Positions 23,885 to 32,357 of a stretch of DNA of 64,000 nucleotides are shown here, piece by piece. The notes below the pieces were generated by a model, which was not told the origin of the DNA, did no database searches, and worked only from the letters and a program-made list of their open reading frames with translations. The DNA is from Lacticaseibacillus suilingensis (lineage in GTDB: Bacteria; Bacillota; Bacilli; Lactobacillales; Lactobacillaceae): contig NZ_BOLV01000001.1 in NCBI RefSeq assembly GCF_016861845.1, forward strand, positions 124,001 through 188,000, written 5' to 3'. The position numbers and the translations under genes are program-made. Position 1 is the first letter of the stretch. Every line of letters begins with the position of its first letter.

Positions 23885-24205
23885 ATGGAAATGAAATACG
23901 GGCGAGATTCGTTTTTTGATGGCTCACTCCTGTCGCTAGTGGGGTGGACGCTGCTAGGCGGCATCATCACTGCCATCACCTTTGGCATTTGCTATCCCTG
24001 GGCGCTGTGCATGATTTACGGTTGGAAAATCAACCACACCGTGATTGAAGGCCACCGGATGCAGTTTTCCGGTAGTGCCGTGGGGTTGTTCGGCAATTGG
24101 CTCAAGTGGTTCTTCCTGACGTTGATTACCCTGGGCATTTATGGTTTCTGGGTGAGCATCAAGCTCGAAGACTGGAAGGCTAAGAACACGTATTTCCTGA
24201 ATTGA
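23885..24205 (+). CDS. DUF898 family small membrane protein
   Basis: 106 residues. Two hydrophobic helices (about 16-44 and 72-93) are separated by 'YGWKINHTVIEGHRMQFSGSAVGLFGNWLKWF', the repeated DUF898/YjgN signature. It is about half the size of the proteobacterial YjgN proteins, which is typical for Firmicutes. GGAGG is nine bases before ATG 23885. The function is unknown. Confidence 0.8.
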   Translation: MEMKYGRDSFFDGSLLSLVGWTLLGGIITAITFGICYPWALCMIYGWKINHTVIEGHRMQFSGSAVGLFGNWLKWFFLTLITLGIYGFWVSIKLEDWKAKNTYFLN

Positions 24206-24240
24206 CACCTTGCCTACTTGGCGGCTGTGATTGGCTCAAA

Positions 24241-26025
24241 TCATGGTCGCTTTTCTGATTCTGGGAGGTAAAGCGGGGTCTTGCGTAAGGTTAACGTGGG
24301 CTGATACTGCCCCTCGGTTTCAAAGATGATGATTTCATTCTCGCCTGCTTTGAGAAAACCATGAGCGATATAAAGTGAGAGCGTCGGGCCAACCAGCCAG
24401 AAGCGGCCAAGATTGACGCCATTCACGAACATGCAGCCCTTACCAAACCCGGATAAATCGGCGAAAGTATCTTGGGGAGCGGCGCAATTGAATCGGTATT
24501 GGTAAAAAGCCGGTTGGTGTGGTGACCACCCCTGGCTGAAGTCGAGTTGGTCAAGGTTTTCAAGTGGCAGTGGATAATGCTGCCAATTCAGCACAAAATG
24601 CAGGTCCGCCATGACGCCAGTGCGGATACCTTTGTGCTGAGAGGCGGCCAGAAATTTGTGGCCATATTGCACCCGGCCCATGTTTTCAACCAAAATGGCA
24701 AGTTGGTTCGTCGGCCGCGGCAGGGGGATGGTGATATCATTGCCGATGGCTGCTGGTTCTTGGGTTTCAATGAGCTGTTGATTGATGAAGACTTGCGCGC
24801 GGTCGCTCACATCAATCAGGCGCAAGCGCTGAGTGGCGCTGTCGTTCGGCAGGTCGGTAACGTAAAGCAGGTAGCCCGTATTTTGACCTAAGGCTTCCAT
24901 CGTTTGTGGATACTGCGAAGACTGCCTCTGAGCGAGCTGCGGTAAAACATTGAACAAACTGACCTTGCCTGCCAAAGGGATGGCCGTCACCGCCATCGCG
25001 GGTTTTACCCGCGGCGGTAGTTGCTTGACGTTCGGTAGCACGCTTTTGACCACTTGCTGCAACGCCGTGTATTTGGCCGTGGGATTGCCTTGCTCATTCA
25101 AGGGGGCGTCGTAATCATACGAGGTAATTTGTGGCAAATCGCGCTGACCCCGAGCCGAGGCGCCATTCATGAAGCCAAAGTTGGTGCCGCCATGAAACAT
25201 GTATAAGTTGAGACTACCGCGCTGCAGCACGCCGCTTACTTCACTGGCGAATTCAGCGGTGTCGCGGCGGACAATCGGTTCGTGCCAGCGATTGAACCAG
25301 CCAGTCCAGAATTCCATGCACATCAAGGGCCAGTCTTTGCCATGCTGCCGCAGAAAAGTTTGCAACGCGATCATATTATCGGCGGCATGACTGCCGAAAT
25401 TGCCGGTAGCGAGCACGTCGTCATCAATCAAACTACCAGCGCGCAGTGCCGCCTGCCAGGGCCCATCAGAGGTGAAGAATGGCTGTGTGAGCCCATGCGA
25501 CGTCATCATCTGTTTCAAGGCCCGGAGATAGGCCTTGTCTTCGCTGTAAGAGCCATATTCATTTTCAATTTGAAACATCAAAATATTGCCGCCTTGGTCG
25601 AGCTGAAGCGGGGCTAATTGTGGCATCAGCTGATCGTAGTACGCATTGACTTGGCGTAGGTAGGCCGGGTCATTGGATCGAATGCGCATGGGTTTGTTGA
25701 GCAACCACGCGGGTGTGCCCCCAAACTCCCATTCACCGCAAATGTAGGGCGATGGCCGGACAATCGCGTACAAGCCAAGCCGCTGGGCCGTCCGGAGAAA
25801 GGCGGCCAGGTCATGGCCACCGCTAAAATCAAACTGGCCTTCATGGGGTTCGTGAATATTCCAAGGCACGATGGTTTCGACGGTATTGAAGCCTAGGGCC
25901 TTGAGGTTGTACAGCGAATGTTCCCAATCACTGGGGTGAATGCGAAAGTAGTGGATGGCACCTGACAAGATCTTAAAGGGCTGACCATCCAGTAAAAAGT
26001 CATGTTCAATCTTGAAACGAGTCAT
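24241..26025 (-). CDS. GH35 beta-galactosidase
   Basis: 594 residues. The N-terminal TIM barrel begins with 'LLDGQPFKILSGAIHYFRIHPSDWEHSL', the GH35 hallmark. The acid/base Glu is in 'FQIENEYGSY' (Glu156) and the nucleophile Glu in 'CMEFWTGWF' (Glu238). C-terminal jelly-roll domains follow (about 380-580). No signal peptide, so it is cytosolic and likely cleaves beta-1,3 or beta-1,4 galactosides taken up by the cell; it belongs to the BgaC type. It is divergent from an AraC regulator (114 bp apart) and near a lactose/cellobiose-type PTS IIC. AGGAGGCC precedes the ATG. Confidence 0.93.
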   Translation of the reverse strand: MTRFKIEHDFLLDGQPFKILSGAIHYFRIHPSDWEHSLYNLKALGFNTVETIVPWNIHEPHEGQFDFSGGHDLAAFLRTAQRLGLYAIVRPSPYICGEWEFGGTPAWLLNKPMRIRSNDPAYLRQVNAYYDQLMPQLAPLQLDQGGNILMFQIENEYGSYSEDKAYLRALKQMMTSHGLTQPFFTSDGPWQAALRAGSLIDDDVLATGNFGSHAADNMIALQTFLRQHGKDWPLMCMEFWTGWFNRWHEPIVRRDTAEFASEVSGVLQRGSLNLYMFHGGTNFGFMNGASARGQRDLPQITSYDYDAPLNEQGNPTAKYTALQQVVKSVLPNVKQLPPRVKPAMAVTAIPLAGKVSLFNVLPQLAQRQSSQYPQTMEALGQNTGYLLYVTDLPNDSATQRLRLIDVSDRAQVFINQQLIETQEPAAIGNDITIPLPRPTNQLAILVENMGRVQYGHKFLAASQHKGIRTGVMADLHFVLNWQHYPLPLENLDQLDFSQGWSPHQPAFYQYRFNCAAPQDTFADLSGFGKGCMFVNGVNLGRFWLVGPTLSLYIAHGFLKAGENEIIIFETEGQYQPTLTLRKTPLYLPESEKRP

Positions 26026-26139
26026 AACGGCCTCCTTAGATAGACAATATTTGGCTTACGGGTTTAACATAGACGAAAAAAGTCCGTTTAAGAATAGGTA
26101 ATCGAACCAGTTCATGGACAATAATCTCAGGAGGCCGTG

Positions 26140-26997
26140 ATGAGAACGCTGGAAGCTAACTTTGATGATGACACGCAGCTAGTGTTCCCAATCAAAAATG
26201 ATTCGGCTGCGCTGGCTCATCCACTGATTTCAGGGACAGCTCCAGTCGAGCTGGGCCATTATGCAGTGGCGCGGCACCATTTCCAAATCCGACCACAAGG
26301 CCAAGCCGACTGGCTATTGCTACACTGCCTAGAAGGCGAAGGGGAGGTGGTGGTGGCGGGCCAGCGCCAGCAGCTGCGGGCCAATGAACTGCTTTGCATT
26401 CCGCCCCAGACCCCGCATGAGTATGCGGCTTCGCATAAGGCCCCGTGGACCTTGGTGTGGTGCCATTTTCGGTTGGGCTCTGCGGCTTCAGGTTTGGTGA
26501 CGCCATCCATTCAGCGGCTTCAGTCGGCGGCGCGCCAGCAACAGTTGTTAGCGCATTGGAGCGAGCTGTTCGCAGTGTGTGCGGCCCAGTACACCGTGGC
26601 CAATGCAGTGTGTGCGAGCCAGCTCTTACGATTGATTTTGGCAGAAAGCTACTGGTTGGCCGATGATCAGCCCCAGGCGGCAGGCAATGAACATCTGACC
26701 CAAGCTATTTTGCATATGCAGCGGCATCTCGGCGTGCATCAGACTTTGGCCGAACTGGCACAAGGCTTGGCGCTACCCAAAAGTACGCTGTCTCGCTTAT
26801 TTCATCAAGCTTATCAAATGGGCCCGCTGGATTATTGGACTCGCCTGCGGATGGAAAAAGCCTGTCAGCAGCTACGAATAAGCCGAACGCCAGTCAAAAC
26901 TATTGCGGCTCAGCTGGGTTATGCCGATCCGCTGTACTTTTCCCGCCAGTTTAAGCGCGTTATCGGGCTGGCGCCGAGTCAGTACCGGACGCGGTAG
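26140..26997 (+). CDS. AraC family transcriptional regulator
   Basis: 285 residues. The N-terminal cupin-type sugar-sensing domain ('LHCLEGEGEVVVAGQRQQL...LLCIPPQTPHEY' in part, residues 62-100) is followed by a C-terminal pair of helix-turn-helix motifs ('TLAELAQGLALPKSTLSRLF' and 'TPVKTIAAQLGYADPLYFSR'). ATG 26140, five bases after AGGAGG, is preferred over GTG 26137. Its divergent position suggests control of the GH35 gene, and perhaps of the PTS IIC gene that converges on it. Confidence 0.92.
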   Translation: MRTLEANFDDDTQLVFPIKNDSAALAHPLISGTAPVELGHYAVARHHFQIRPQGQADWLLLHCLEGEGEVVVAGQRQQLRANELLCIPPQTPHEYAASHKAPWTLVWCHFRLGSAASGLVTPSIQRLQSAARQQQLLAHWSELFAVCAAQYTVANAVCASQLLRLILAESYWLADDQPQAAGNEHLTQAILHMQRHLGVHQTLAELAQGLALPKSTLSRLFHQAYQMGPLDYWTRLRMEKACQQLRISRTPVKTIAAQLGYADPLYFSRQFKRVIGLAPSQYRTR

Positions 26998-27000
26998 CTA

Positions 27001-27036
27001 AAAAGCCCCGGCGCAAATTTTGCGCCGGGGCTTGTG
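27001..27036. terminator. Strong bidirectional terminator
   Basis: AAGCCCCGGCGCAAA pairs with TTTGCGCCGGGGCTT, a near-perfect palindrome between the convergent AraC and PTS genes. Confidence 0.85.
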
Positions 27037-27044
27037 CTTGAGGC

Positions 27045-28394
27045 TTATTGATTTGATTCGTGAGCTTGTTCTTGCTTGAGCAGCATCCGGTCATATTTGC
27101 GAATGAATGGATACCATACCAGGAAGGCAACCAAAGCACAGATAATGGAGAGCACCGCGCCTTGCCAGCTGGCGGTGGCAATGAACCCACTCAGGCCCAC
27201 TGGGGTTGGCCATGGTTGCTGCAGAATGATCTTCGGTACCAAGCCGCTAGACACGCCAAGGTAGCCGACAATCCCAGCGGCCAGTGGCGCACCGATAAAT
27301 GGGATTAAAAGCTGTACGTTATACACGATTGGCAGCCCGAACAAAATCGGCTCGTTGATGTTGAACAGGGCAGGGACAATTTCAACTTTCCCAATTTCTT
27401 TCAGTTGCACGGACTTCGCGCGGAATGCAAGCCAGATGGCCACGCCCAGGGTCGCACCAGCCCCACCGATGATAACGAAGGCATTCATTGGATCGCCTGC
27501 GAAGAAGTTGTTTTGCCCACCAACGTTAGCGGCCAAGTTGGCCAGCACGATTGGGGTGTAGAAGGAACTCATAATCGTGGAGCCGTGAACCCCGAACCAC
27601 CAGAGGAAGTGGATCAGGAAGATGATGATCAAGAAGCCCCACCAGGTGTTGGCGATGTTGCTGATGAAGGAAAATGGAATGTAGAGAATTTTGAAGATGT
27701 CAGTGCCGGCCAAAACCAGCACCATGTTCAGCACGGTCACAACCGCAGCCACGCAGGCGCCAGGAATCAAGGCGCTAAAGGAGTTGGACACACCAGGCGG
27801 CACGGAAGCTGGCATTTTGATCTGCCAGTTGTGTTTGATGGTGAAGCGGTAGATCTGCACCGTCAGCCAACCAACGACCAGACCGGTAAAAATCCCCACG
27901 GAGCCAATCCGGGTAATCCCACCGGCGGAAACGGCATACCCGCCGCCGATGATGTTGTCTTTGTCCAAAGAGGTGACAAAATTCATCATGCCACCTTTCC
28001 AGATCAACTGAGGCACGGTGATGAACATGCCCATCATGAACATCCACAAGCCGTTCAGCGGATTAAGCGAGAGGTGTTCTTCCTCCCGATAAATCTCGGT
28101 GTAGGTGTAGGTGAAGGTCCCAGCAAAGACCAGCGCTAAAATCCCCATGGTGGCATTGAACACCACTTGGAACAGTACCGCAAAGCGGCCCACGGTGCTG
28201 GCATACCATTCAGCAAACCCGGGAATTGGGAAAGCTTGCGGCAGCACCGTCAAAATCAAGAACATCGCCCCAATAATGGAGAATGCAATCACGCTATACC
28301 CTGCCTGCATGATTGCCCGCACGAATCTTGATCCGGAGAACTTGCCCGCCCAAGCGGCGAACGAATCGCGAAAAGAACTAGATGTGTCGGCCAT
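27045..28394 (-). CDS. PTS transporter EIIC, lactose/cellobiose family
   Basis: 449 residues, about ten hydrophobic helices, CelB-like. 'FLWWFGVHGSTIMSSFYTPI' (the W-F-G-x-H-G segment) and 'EIVPALFNINEPILFGLPIVYN' (the conserved N-E-P-x-x-F-G-x-P motif) are diagnostic for the Lac/Cel family. EIIA and EIIB are not adjacent and must come from elsewhere. A match to the cre consensus lies 185 bp upstream (28579-28592), suggesting catabolite repression. Neighbouring GH35 and AraC genes suggest a beta-galactoside substrate, which is inference. Confidence 0.92.
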   Translation of the reverse strand: MADTSSSFRDSFAAWAGKFSGSRFVRAIMQAGYSVIAFSIIGAMFLILTVLPQAFPIPGFAEWYASTVGRFAVLFQVVFNATMGILALVFAGTFTYTYTEIYREEEHLSLNPLNGLWMFMMGMFITVPQLIWKGGMMNFVTSLDKDNIIGGGYAVSAGGITRIGSVGIFTGLVVGWLTVQIYRFTIKHNWQIKMPASVPPGVSNSFSALIPGACVAAVVTVLNMVLVLAGTDIFKILYIPFSFISNIANTWWGFLIIIFLIHFLWWFGVHGSTIMSSFYTPIVLANLAANVGGQNNFFAGDPMNAFVIIGGAGATLGVAIWLAFRAKSVQLKEIGKVEIVPALFNINEPILFGLPIVYNVQLLIPFIGAPLAAGIVGYLGVSSGLVPKIILQQPWPTPVGLSGFIATASWQGAVLSIICALVAFLVWYPFIRKYDRMLLKQEQAHESNQ

Positions 28395-28578
28395 ATCATA
28401 TACCCGCTAGCCGGAAGCGATGGTTAGAGCAATTTCGGTCTAGCTATCCTTTCGTTAGAATAATTTGATTGAAAAAACAGAATAAGATCATGTCACAGAT
28501 CGCAGAACTGAAGACCACCACCGCTAAATGCCTTGCCTTCAGGTATGCAAGAGAAACGACTCACAATCATAGATTTCT

Positions 28579-28592
28579 TGTAAGCGCTTCCC
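28579..28592. promoter_or_regulatory. cre site (CcpA operator)
   Basis: TGTAAGCGCTTCCC matches the TGWAARCGYTWNCW consensus at all but the last fixed position. It sits in the 350-bp gap upstream of the PTS IIC gene. The rest of that gap holds a possible plus-strand promoter (TTGACC, 16 bp, TATACC at 28614-28641) and a second AAGCGCTT core at 28690, but no gene. Confidence 0.65.
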
Positions 28593-28702
28593 TATATTTC
28601 CACTATAACTGTCTTGACCCGGGTGATGCAAGTGGTATACCTAGTGAATTGAGGATTTTTTTACCGACTGCACCGTTTAGTGTGAGAAAAGCGCTTAAGG
28701 GC

Positions 28703-28731
28703 TTGTCAGCGCTGTCTTTTTCCGGTAATCT
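28703..28731 (+). promoter_or_regulatory. Promoter of tRNA-Ala(GGC)
   Basis: TTGTCA, 17-bp spacer, TAATCT, ending 13 bp before the tRNA. Confidence 0.65.
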
Positions 28732-28744
28732 ATCTTTATCGAAG

Positions 28745-28817
<73 letters not shown>

Positions 28818-28825
28818 GCGCAAGC

Positions 28826-28873
28826 AAAAAGCCGTGATTTGCCACATAACTCGTGGTGAATCACGGCTTTTTC
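28826..28873. terminator. Terminator after tRNA-Ala(GGC)
   Basis: AAAAAGCCGTGATT pairs with AATCACGGCTTTTT; an inner GCCAC/GTGGT pairing extends the stem. Confidence 0.88.
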
Positions 28874-28894
28874 GTGGCTTGATTTAACTTTTTC

Positions 28895-28927
28895 TTTATC
28901 GATTATCGATAAAAAATCTGCGATACT
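28895..28927 (+). promoter_or_regulatory. Palindromic operator upstream of the DUF2975/HTH pair
   Basis: TTTATCGAT-T-ATCGATAAA (28895-28913) is a perfect 19-bp palindrome. GATACT (28922-28927) is a possible -10, so the palindrome would cover the -35. It is probably bound by the small HTH protein of this operon. Confidence 0.55.
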
Positions 28928-28956
28928 AGCGTTAAACCATGCAGGAGGCAGATTGA

Positions 28957-29439
28957 ATGAAAGCAAGTACCTGGTTTTTAAGAGTGACGCTCGGCGGGCT
29001 GGCGCTGCTAGCGGTGGTAATTGGCGTGATTCCAGTCCCCATTATGTTAAGCAAAATGGGCCATGGCGCGCCGGTGGGTTTGAACGGTGTGGTTGTGAGC
29101 TTAGGCGTGGGAGTATACCTTGCCCTGCTAGCTTTTTTGGTGGCAGTGGTGGTGGGCGAACAGCTGCTGAGTGTGATTGAGCGGGGGACCGCGTTTACCA
29201 ATCAGGCGCTGACCAAACTACGTCACCTCACCTGGGCGTTGGTGGTACTGACGGTTGGCGTGTGGTTGTGGCTACCTTTTATCTACACAGCCGCGCGGTT
29301 AGATGATGCCCCGGGCCTAATGGTGATCGGGTTGGCAGTAGCGCTGGTACCGGTGGTGTTAACGGTTTTTATGGCGGTGTTAACGCGCTTATGGCAGGCG
29401 GCGCTGGCCTATAAAACAGACACCGACCTGACCATTTAG
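28957..29439 (+). CDS. DUF2975 family membrane protein
   Basis: 160 residues with four hydrophobic helices (about 8-28, 44-70, 88-108 and 120-145). 'VIERGTAFTNQALTKLRHLTWAL' is the DUF2975 signature segment. It is always found with a small Cro-type HTH gene directly behind it, as here. AGGAGG lies ten bases before the ATG. The function is unknown; the pair looks like a membrane sensor plus DNA-binding partner. Confidence 0.85.
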   Translation: MKASTWFLRVTLGGLALLAVVIGVIPVPIMLSKMGHGAPVGLNGVVVSLGVGVYLALLAFLVAVVVGEQLLSVIERGTAFTNQALTKLRHLTWALVVLTVGVWLWLPFIYTAARLDDAPGLMVIGLAVALVPVVLTVFMAVLTRLWQAALAYKTDTDLTI

Positions 29440-29448
29440 GAGGTTGCT

Positions 29449-29652
29449 ATGATTGAAATCAATCTGGAAACGCTACTGGCCCAACGGCACATGACGCTCA
29501 CCGAATTGGCAGGTGCGGTTGATATCACCATTGCCAATCTCTCAGTGCTCAAAACCGGCAAGGCTAGGGCAGTGCGCTTTTCCACTTTGGCGAAGTTGTG
29601 TCAGGTGCTGGACTGTCAGCCTGGGGACATCCTGAGCTATCACGAAGCATAA
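29449..29652 (+). CDS. Small XRE/Cro-type regulator (YozG-like)
   Basis: 67 residues, a single helix-turn-helix domain: 'MTLTELAGAVDITIANLSVLKTG' then 'FSTLAKLCQVLDCQPGDILSY'. It starts nine bases after the DUF2975 stop, with AGGAGG upstream. It probably binds the palindrome at 28895-28913 and regulates its own operon. Confidence 0.9.
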   Translation: MIEINLETLLAQRHMTLTELAGAVDITIANLSVLKTGKARAVRFSTLAKLCQVLDCQPGDILSYHEA

Positions 29653-29656
29653 AAAA

Positions 29657-29697
29657 CGGCGAGTAAACGCTCAATTGAGCGCCTATTCGCCATTTTA
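29657..29697. terminator. Bidirectional terminator
   Basis: GGCGAGTAAACGCTCA pairs with TGAGCGCCTATTCGCC, with A/T tracts on both sides, between two convergent genes. Confidence 0.8.
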
Positions 29698-29709
29698 ATG
29701 GTTGCACGG

Positions 29710-29880
29710 TTACTTCTTAATATAGGTGACATAAGCCCAGTACAGCGCGGCGATAATCGCCAAGAGCAGGGCGAGCTTGATGATCATGCTGATGATCCCG
29801 GCCACGAAAGGCAACAGGAACAAGCCAAGCACAATAATCACAACGAGGACCAGAATTTGTTTGAGTTGGTCTTTTTGCAT
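29710..29880 (-). CDS. Small two-helix membrane protein
   Basis: 56 residues, easily overlooked. The sequence begins MQKDQLKQILVLVVIIVLG and ends 'YWAYVTYIKK'. Two hydrophobic helices (about 9-27 and 31-51) are joined at 'FVAGIIS' and flanked by lysines. GGAGG is six bases before ATG 29880; an ATG at 29883 is too close to it. A terminator follows. The frame and ribosome site are convincing. The role is unknown. Confidence 0.72.
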   Translation of the reverse strand: MQKDQLKQILVLVVIIVLGLFLLPFVAGIISMIIKLALLLAIIAALYWAYVTYIKK

Positions 29881-30041
29881 CATTTACCTCCAGATGGTTG
29901 TGGGTGAACCCCACAACTCGACAGGCTTAATTATAGCAAATTTTATGAGCGCCAAAACCCGCCGAGGCCAGAATCAGGCTAAGGTATGAGACGGGACGCG
30001 CTTTCAGGCTATCTTCATAGCAAAAGATTAAATAGCATACA

Positions 30042-30120
30042 ATACAATATCTAGTTATTTCTTCGGAAAAATTCGATATTTACACTACATCTTGTGGCAG
30101 TGTGATAGACTAGCTATATT
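30042..30120 (+). promoter_or_regulatory. nrdD promoter with two NrdR-like boxes
   Basis: Box 1 is ATACAATATCTAGTTA (30042-30057) and box 2 is ACACTACATCTTGTGG (30082-30097), both resembling ACACTATATATAGTGT. Their centres are 40 bp apart, close to four helical turns. Box 2 overlaps a TTGTGG -35 (30092) that lies 17 bp from TATATT (30115). Confidence 0.55.
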
Positions 30121-30158
30121 AAGTTTCAAAATGCACAAGACAGAGGAGCGAATAGCCG

Positions 30159-32345
30159 ATGATCGATTTGAAAGTACAAATCAGTGTTAAAAAACGAGAC
30201 GGCCGCATTGTGGCGTTTGATCAAAGCAAAATCACGCGGGCGATTACTAAGGCCGCAAAGGCAGTGAACGGGGAACTGGCCCCAGCTGACTACACCTTGA
30301 TTGAACAGATTGCCGATGATGCCGTGGCCACCATCACTGAACGTTTCAAATCGGACGTCCGCATTCCCGAGGTGCAAAGCATCGTGGAGCAGGCTTTATT
30401 TGATGCGCACCAGTATGACTGGGGCGAGGCCTACACCAAGTATCGCGTGCAGCGCGACATCGAGCGCAGCAAGAAAGCCGATGTGAACTATAACGTCCAA
30501 AAGCTGCTGGACCGCGATTCCACAGTCGTCCACGAAAATGCCAACAAGGACTCGCGCGTGTTCTCCACGCAGCGCGACTTGACTGCCGGCGCCGTAGCCA
30601 AGGCGATTGGCCTGAAGATGTTGCCGCCGGCTGTAGCCAATGCCCATTTGCGCGGCGATATTCACTGGCACGACCTGGACTACACGCCTTACATGGCCGA
30701 AACCAACTGCTGTTTGATTGACTTCAAAGAGATGCTGACGAATGGTTTCTGCATCGGCAATGCCGAAGTCGAAGCGGCGCACTCCATTCAGGTCGCAGTG
30801 ACCCAGATGACCCAGATTATCGCCAACGTCGCTTCCAGCCAGTATGGCGGCTGCTCCTCTGACCGCACTGACGAGGTCTTGGCACCGTTTGCCGAGAAGA
30901 ATTACCAGAAGCACCTAGCGGAAGCCACCGAGTTGACGCAAGATCCCGACACCGCCGAAGCCTATGCCAAGCGGCGGACCAAAAAGGACATTTATGATGC
31001 TTTGCAGACGTTGGAATACCAAGTTAACACCTTGTATTCAACGCAAGGCCAGACGCCTTTTGTGACGGTTGGTTTTGGTTTAGGAACGAGCTGGATCGAA
31101 CGCGAAATCCAAAAGGACATTCTCAAGATTCGCATTGCCGGCTTGGGCAAGGAAAAGCGCACCGCGATTTTCCCGAAGCTGGTCTTCACGCTGAAAAAAG
31201 GCCTGAACATGGCGCCGGAAGATCCCAACTACGATGTTAAGCAGTTGGCTTTGGAATGCGCCACCAAGCGCATGTACCCTGATGTGCTGTCGTATGACAT
31301 GATCAAAAAGCTCACCGGTTCCTTCAAAGCACCGATGGGTTGCCGCTCCTTCCTGCAAGGCTGGACCGACCCTGACACCGGCAAAGAAGTCAACGCTGGC
31401 CGCATGAACTTAGGCGTCATCACCCTGAACCTGCCGCGGATTGCGATGGAATCCAAAGGCGATAAGGATAAATTCTGGTCCTTGTTGGAACAGCGCCTCG
31501 ACATCTGCAAACAGGGCCTAGTTTACAAGGTGGAACGCGCCAAGCAGGCGACGCCAGAGTCCGCTCCGATTTTGTACAAGTACGGGGCATTCGGCAAGCG
31601 CCTGAACGACGATCAGAAAGTCGATGAACTTTTCAAGAATTCCCGCGCGACGGTTTCCTTGGGCTACATCGGCCTGTACGAGGTTGGCACCGTCTTCTAT
31701 GGCCATGCCTGGGAGAAGGATCCGGAAGCCAAGGCCTTCAGCATTCAAGTGGTCAAGGATTTGTATGATCACTGCGAAGCCTGGGAAAAAGAATACGGCT
31801 ACCACTTCTCAGTTTATGGCACGCCGTCAGAATCGTTGACGGATACCTTTGCCCGGTTGGACAAAAAGCGCTTCGGCGTGGTCAAGGACATCACCGATAA
31901 GGACTACTACACCAACTCCTTCCACTATGACGTCCGCAAGACCCCAACGCCATTTGAGAAGCTCGACTTTGAAAAGGATTACCCGCAGTATTGCTCTGGT
32001 GGTTTCATCCACTACTGCGAATACCCGAATTTGAAGCAAAACCCGAAGGCCCTAGAAGCCGTTTGGGACTATGCCTACGATAAAATCGGGTATCTCGGCA
32101 CCAACACGCCAATCGACCAATGCTTCGAATGCGGCTTCAAAGGCGAATTCAAGGCGACTGCCAAAGGCTACCAGTGCCCGCAATGCGGCAACCACAACCC
32201 TGACACCTGCGACGTGGTCAAGCGCCTCTGCGGCTACCTCGGTAACCCCAACAAACGGCCAATGGTTCACGGCCGCCAGGAAGAAATCATTCACCGCAAG
32301 AAGCACATGGTGATTGGGAATGATGACTTGGCAGGACAAGCATAA
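30159..32345 (+). CDS. nrdD: Anaerobic ribonucleoside-triphosphate reductase
   Basis: 728 residues, class III ribonucleotide reductase. The N-terminal ATP-cone ('VKKRDGRIVAFDQSKITRAI', residues 6-95) senses ATP/dATP. The glycyl-radical barrel follows. The C-terminal zinc site is C-E-C-G / C-P-Q-C-G, and the radical loop 'RLCGYLG' carries Gly692. It makes dNTPs without oxygen, using formate as reductant. The activating enzyme NrdG, normally just downstream, is absent here. GAGGAG precedes the ATG. NrdR-like boxes lie in the promoter. Confidence 0.96.
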   Translation: MIDLKVQISVKKRDGRIVAFDQSKITRAITKAAKAVNGELAPADYTLIEQIADDAVATITERFKSDVRIPEVQSIVEQALFDAHQYDWGEAYTKYRVQRDIERSKKADVNYNVQKLLDRDSTVVHENANKDSRVFSTQRDLTAGAVAKAIGLKMLPPAVANAHLRGDIHWHDLDYTPYMAETNCCLIDFKEMLTNGFCIGNAEVEAAHSIQVAVTQMTQIIANVASSQYGGCSSDRTDEVLAPFAEKNYQKHLAEATELTQDPDTAEAYAKRRTKKDIYDALQTLEYQVNTLYSTQGQTPFVTVGFGLGTSWIEREIQKDILKIRIAGLGKEKRTAIFPKLVFTLKKGLNMAPEDPNYDVKQLALECATKRMYPDVLSYDMIKKLTGSFKAPMGCRSFLQGWTDPDTGKEVNAGRMNLGVITLNLPRIAMESKGDKDKFWSLLEQRLDICKQGLVYKVERAKQATPESAPILYKYGAFGKRLNDDQKVDELFKNSRATVSLGYIGLYEVGTVFYGHAWEKDPEAKAFSIQVVKDLYDHCEAWEKEYGYHFSVYGTPSESLTDTFARLDKKRFGVVKDITDKDYYTNSFHYDVRKTPTPFEKLDFEKDYPQYCSGGFIHYCEYPNLKQNPKALEAVWDYAYDKIGYLGTNTPIDQCFECGFKGEFKATAKGYQCPQCGNHNPDTCDVVKRLCGYLGNPNKRPMVHGRQEEIIHRKKHMVIGNDDLAGQA

Positions 32346-32357
32346 AAAAGGCTGCGA

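Noticed and set aside
23544-23919. Plus-strand frames across the intergenic region and tRNA-Ala(CGC)
   Set aside because: They read through a terminator and the tRNA; the apparent 'SSAGRALPSHGRGREFESLRIH' type sequence is translated tRNA.
28688-28701. Second AAGCGCTT core as a cre site
   Set aside because: Only the palindromic core fits; the flanking TG and C positions of the consensus do not.
29717-29914. Minus-strand frame of 65 codons
   Set aside because: It lies out of frame over the small membrane protein at 29710-29880, which has the better ribosome site, composition and helices.
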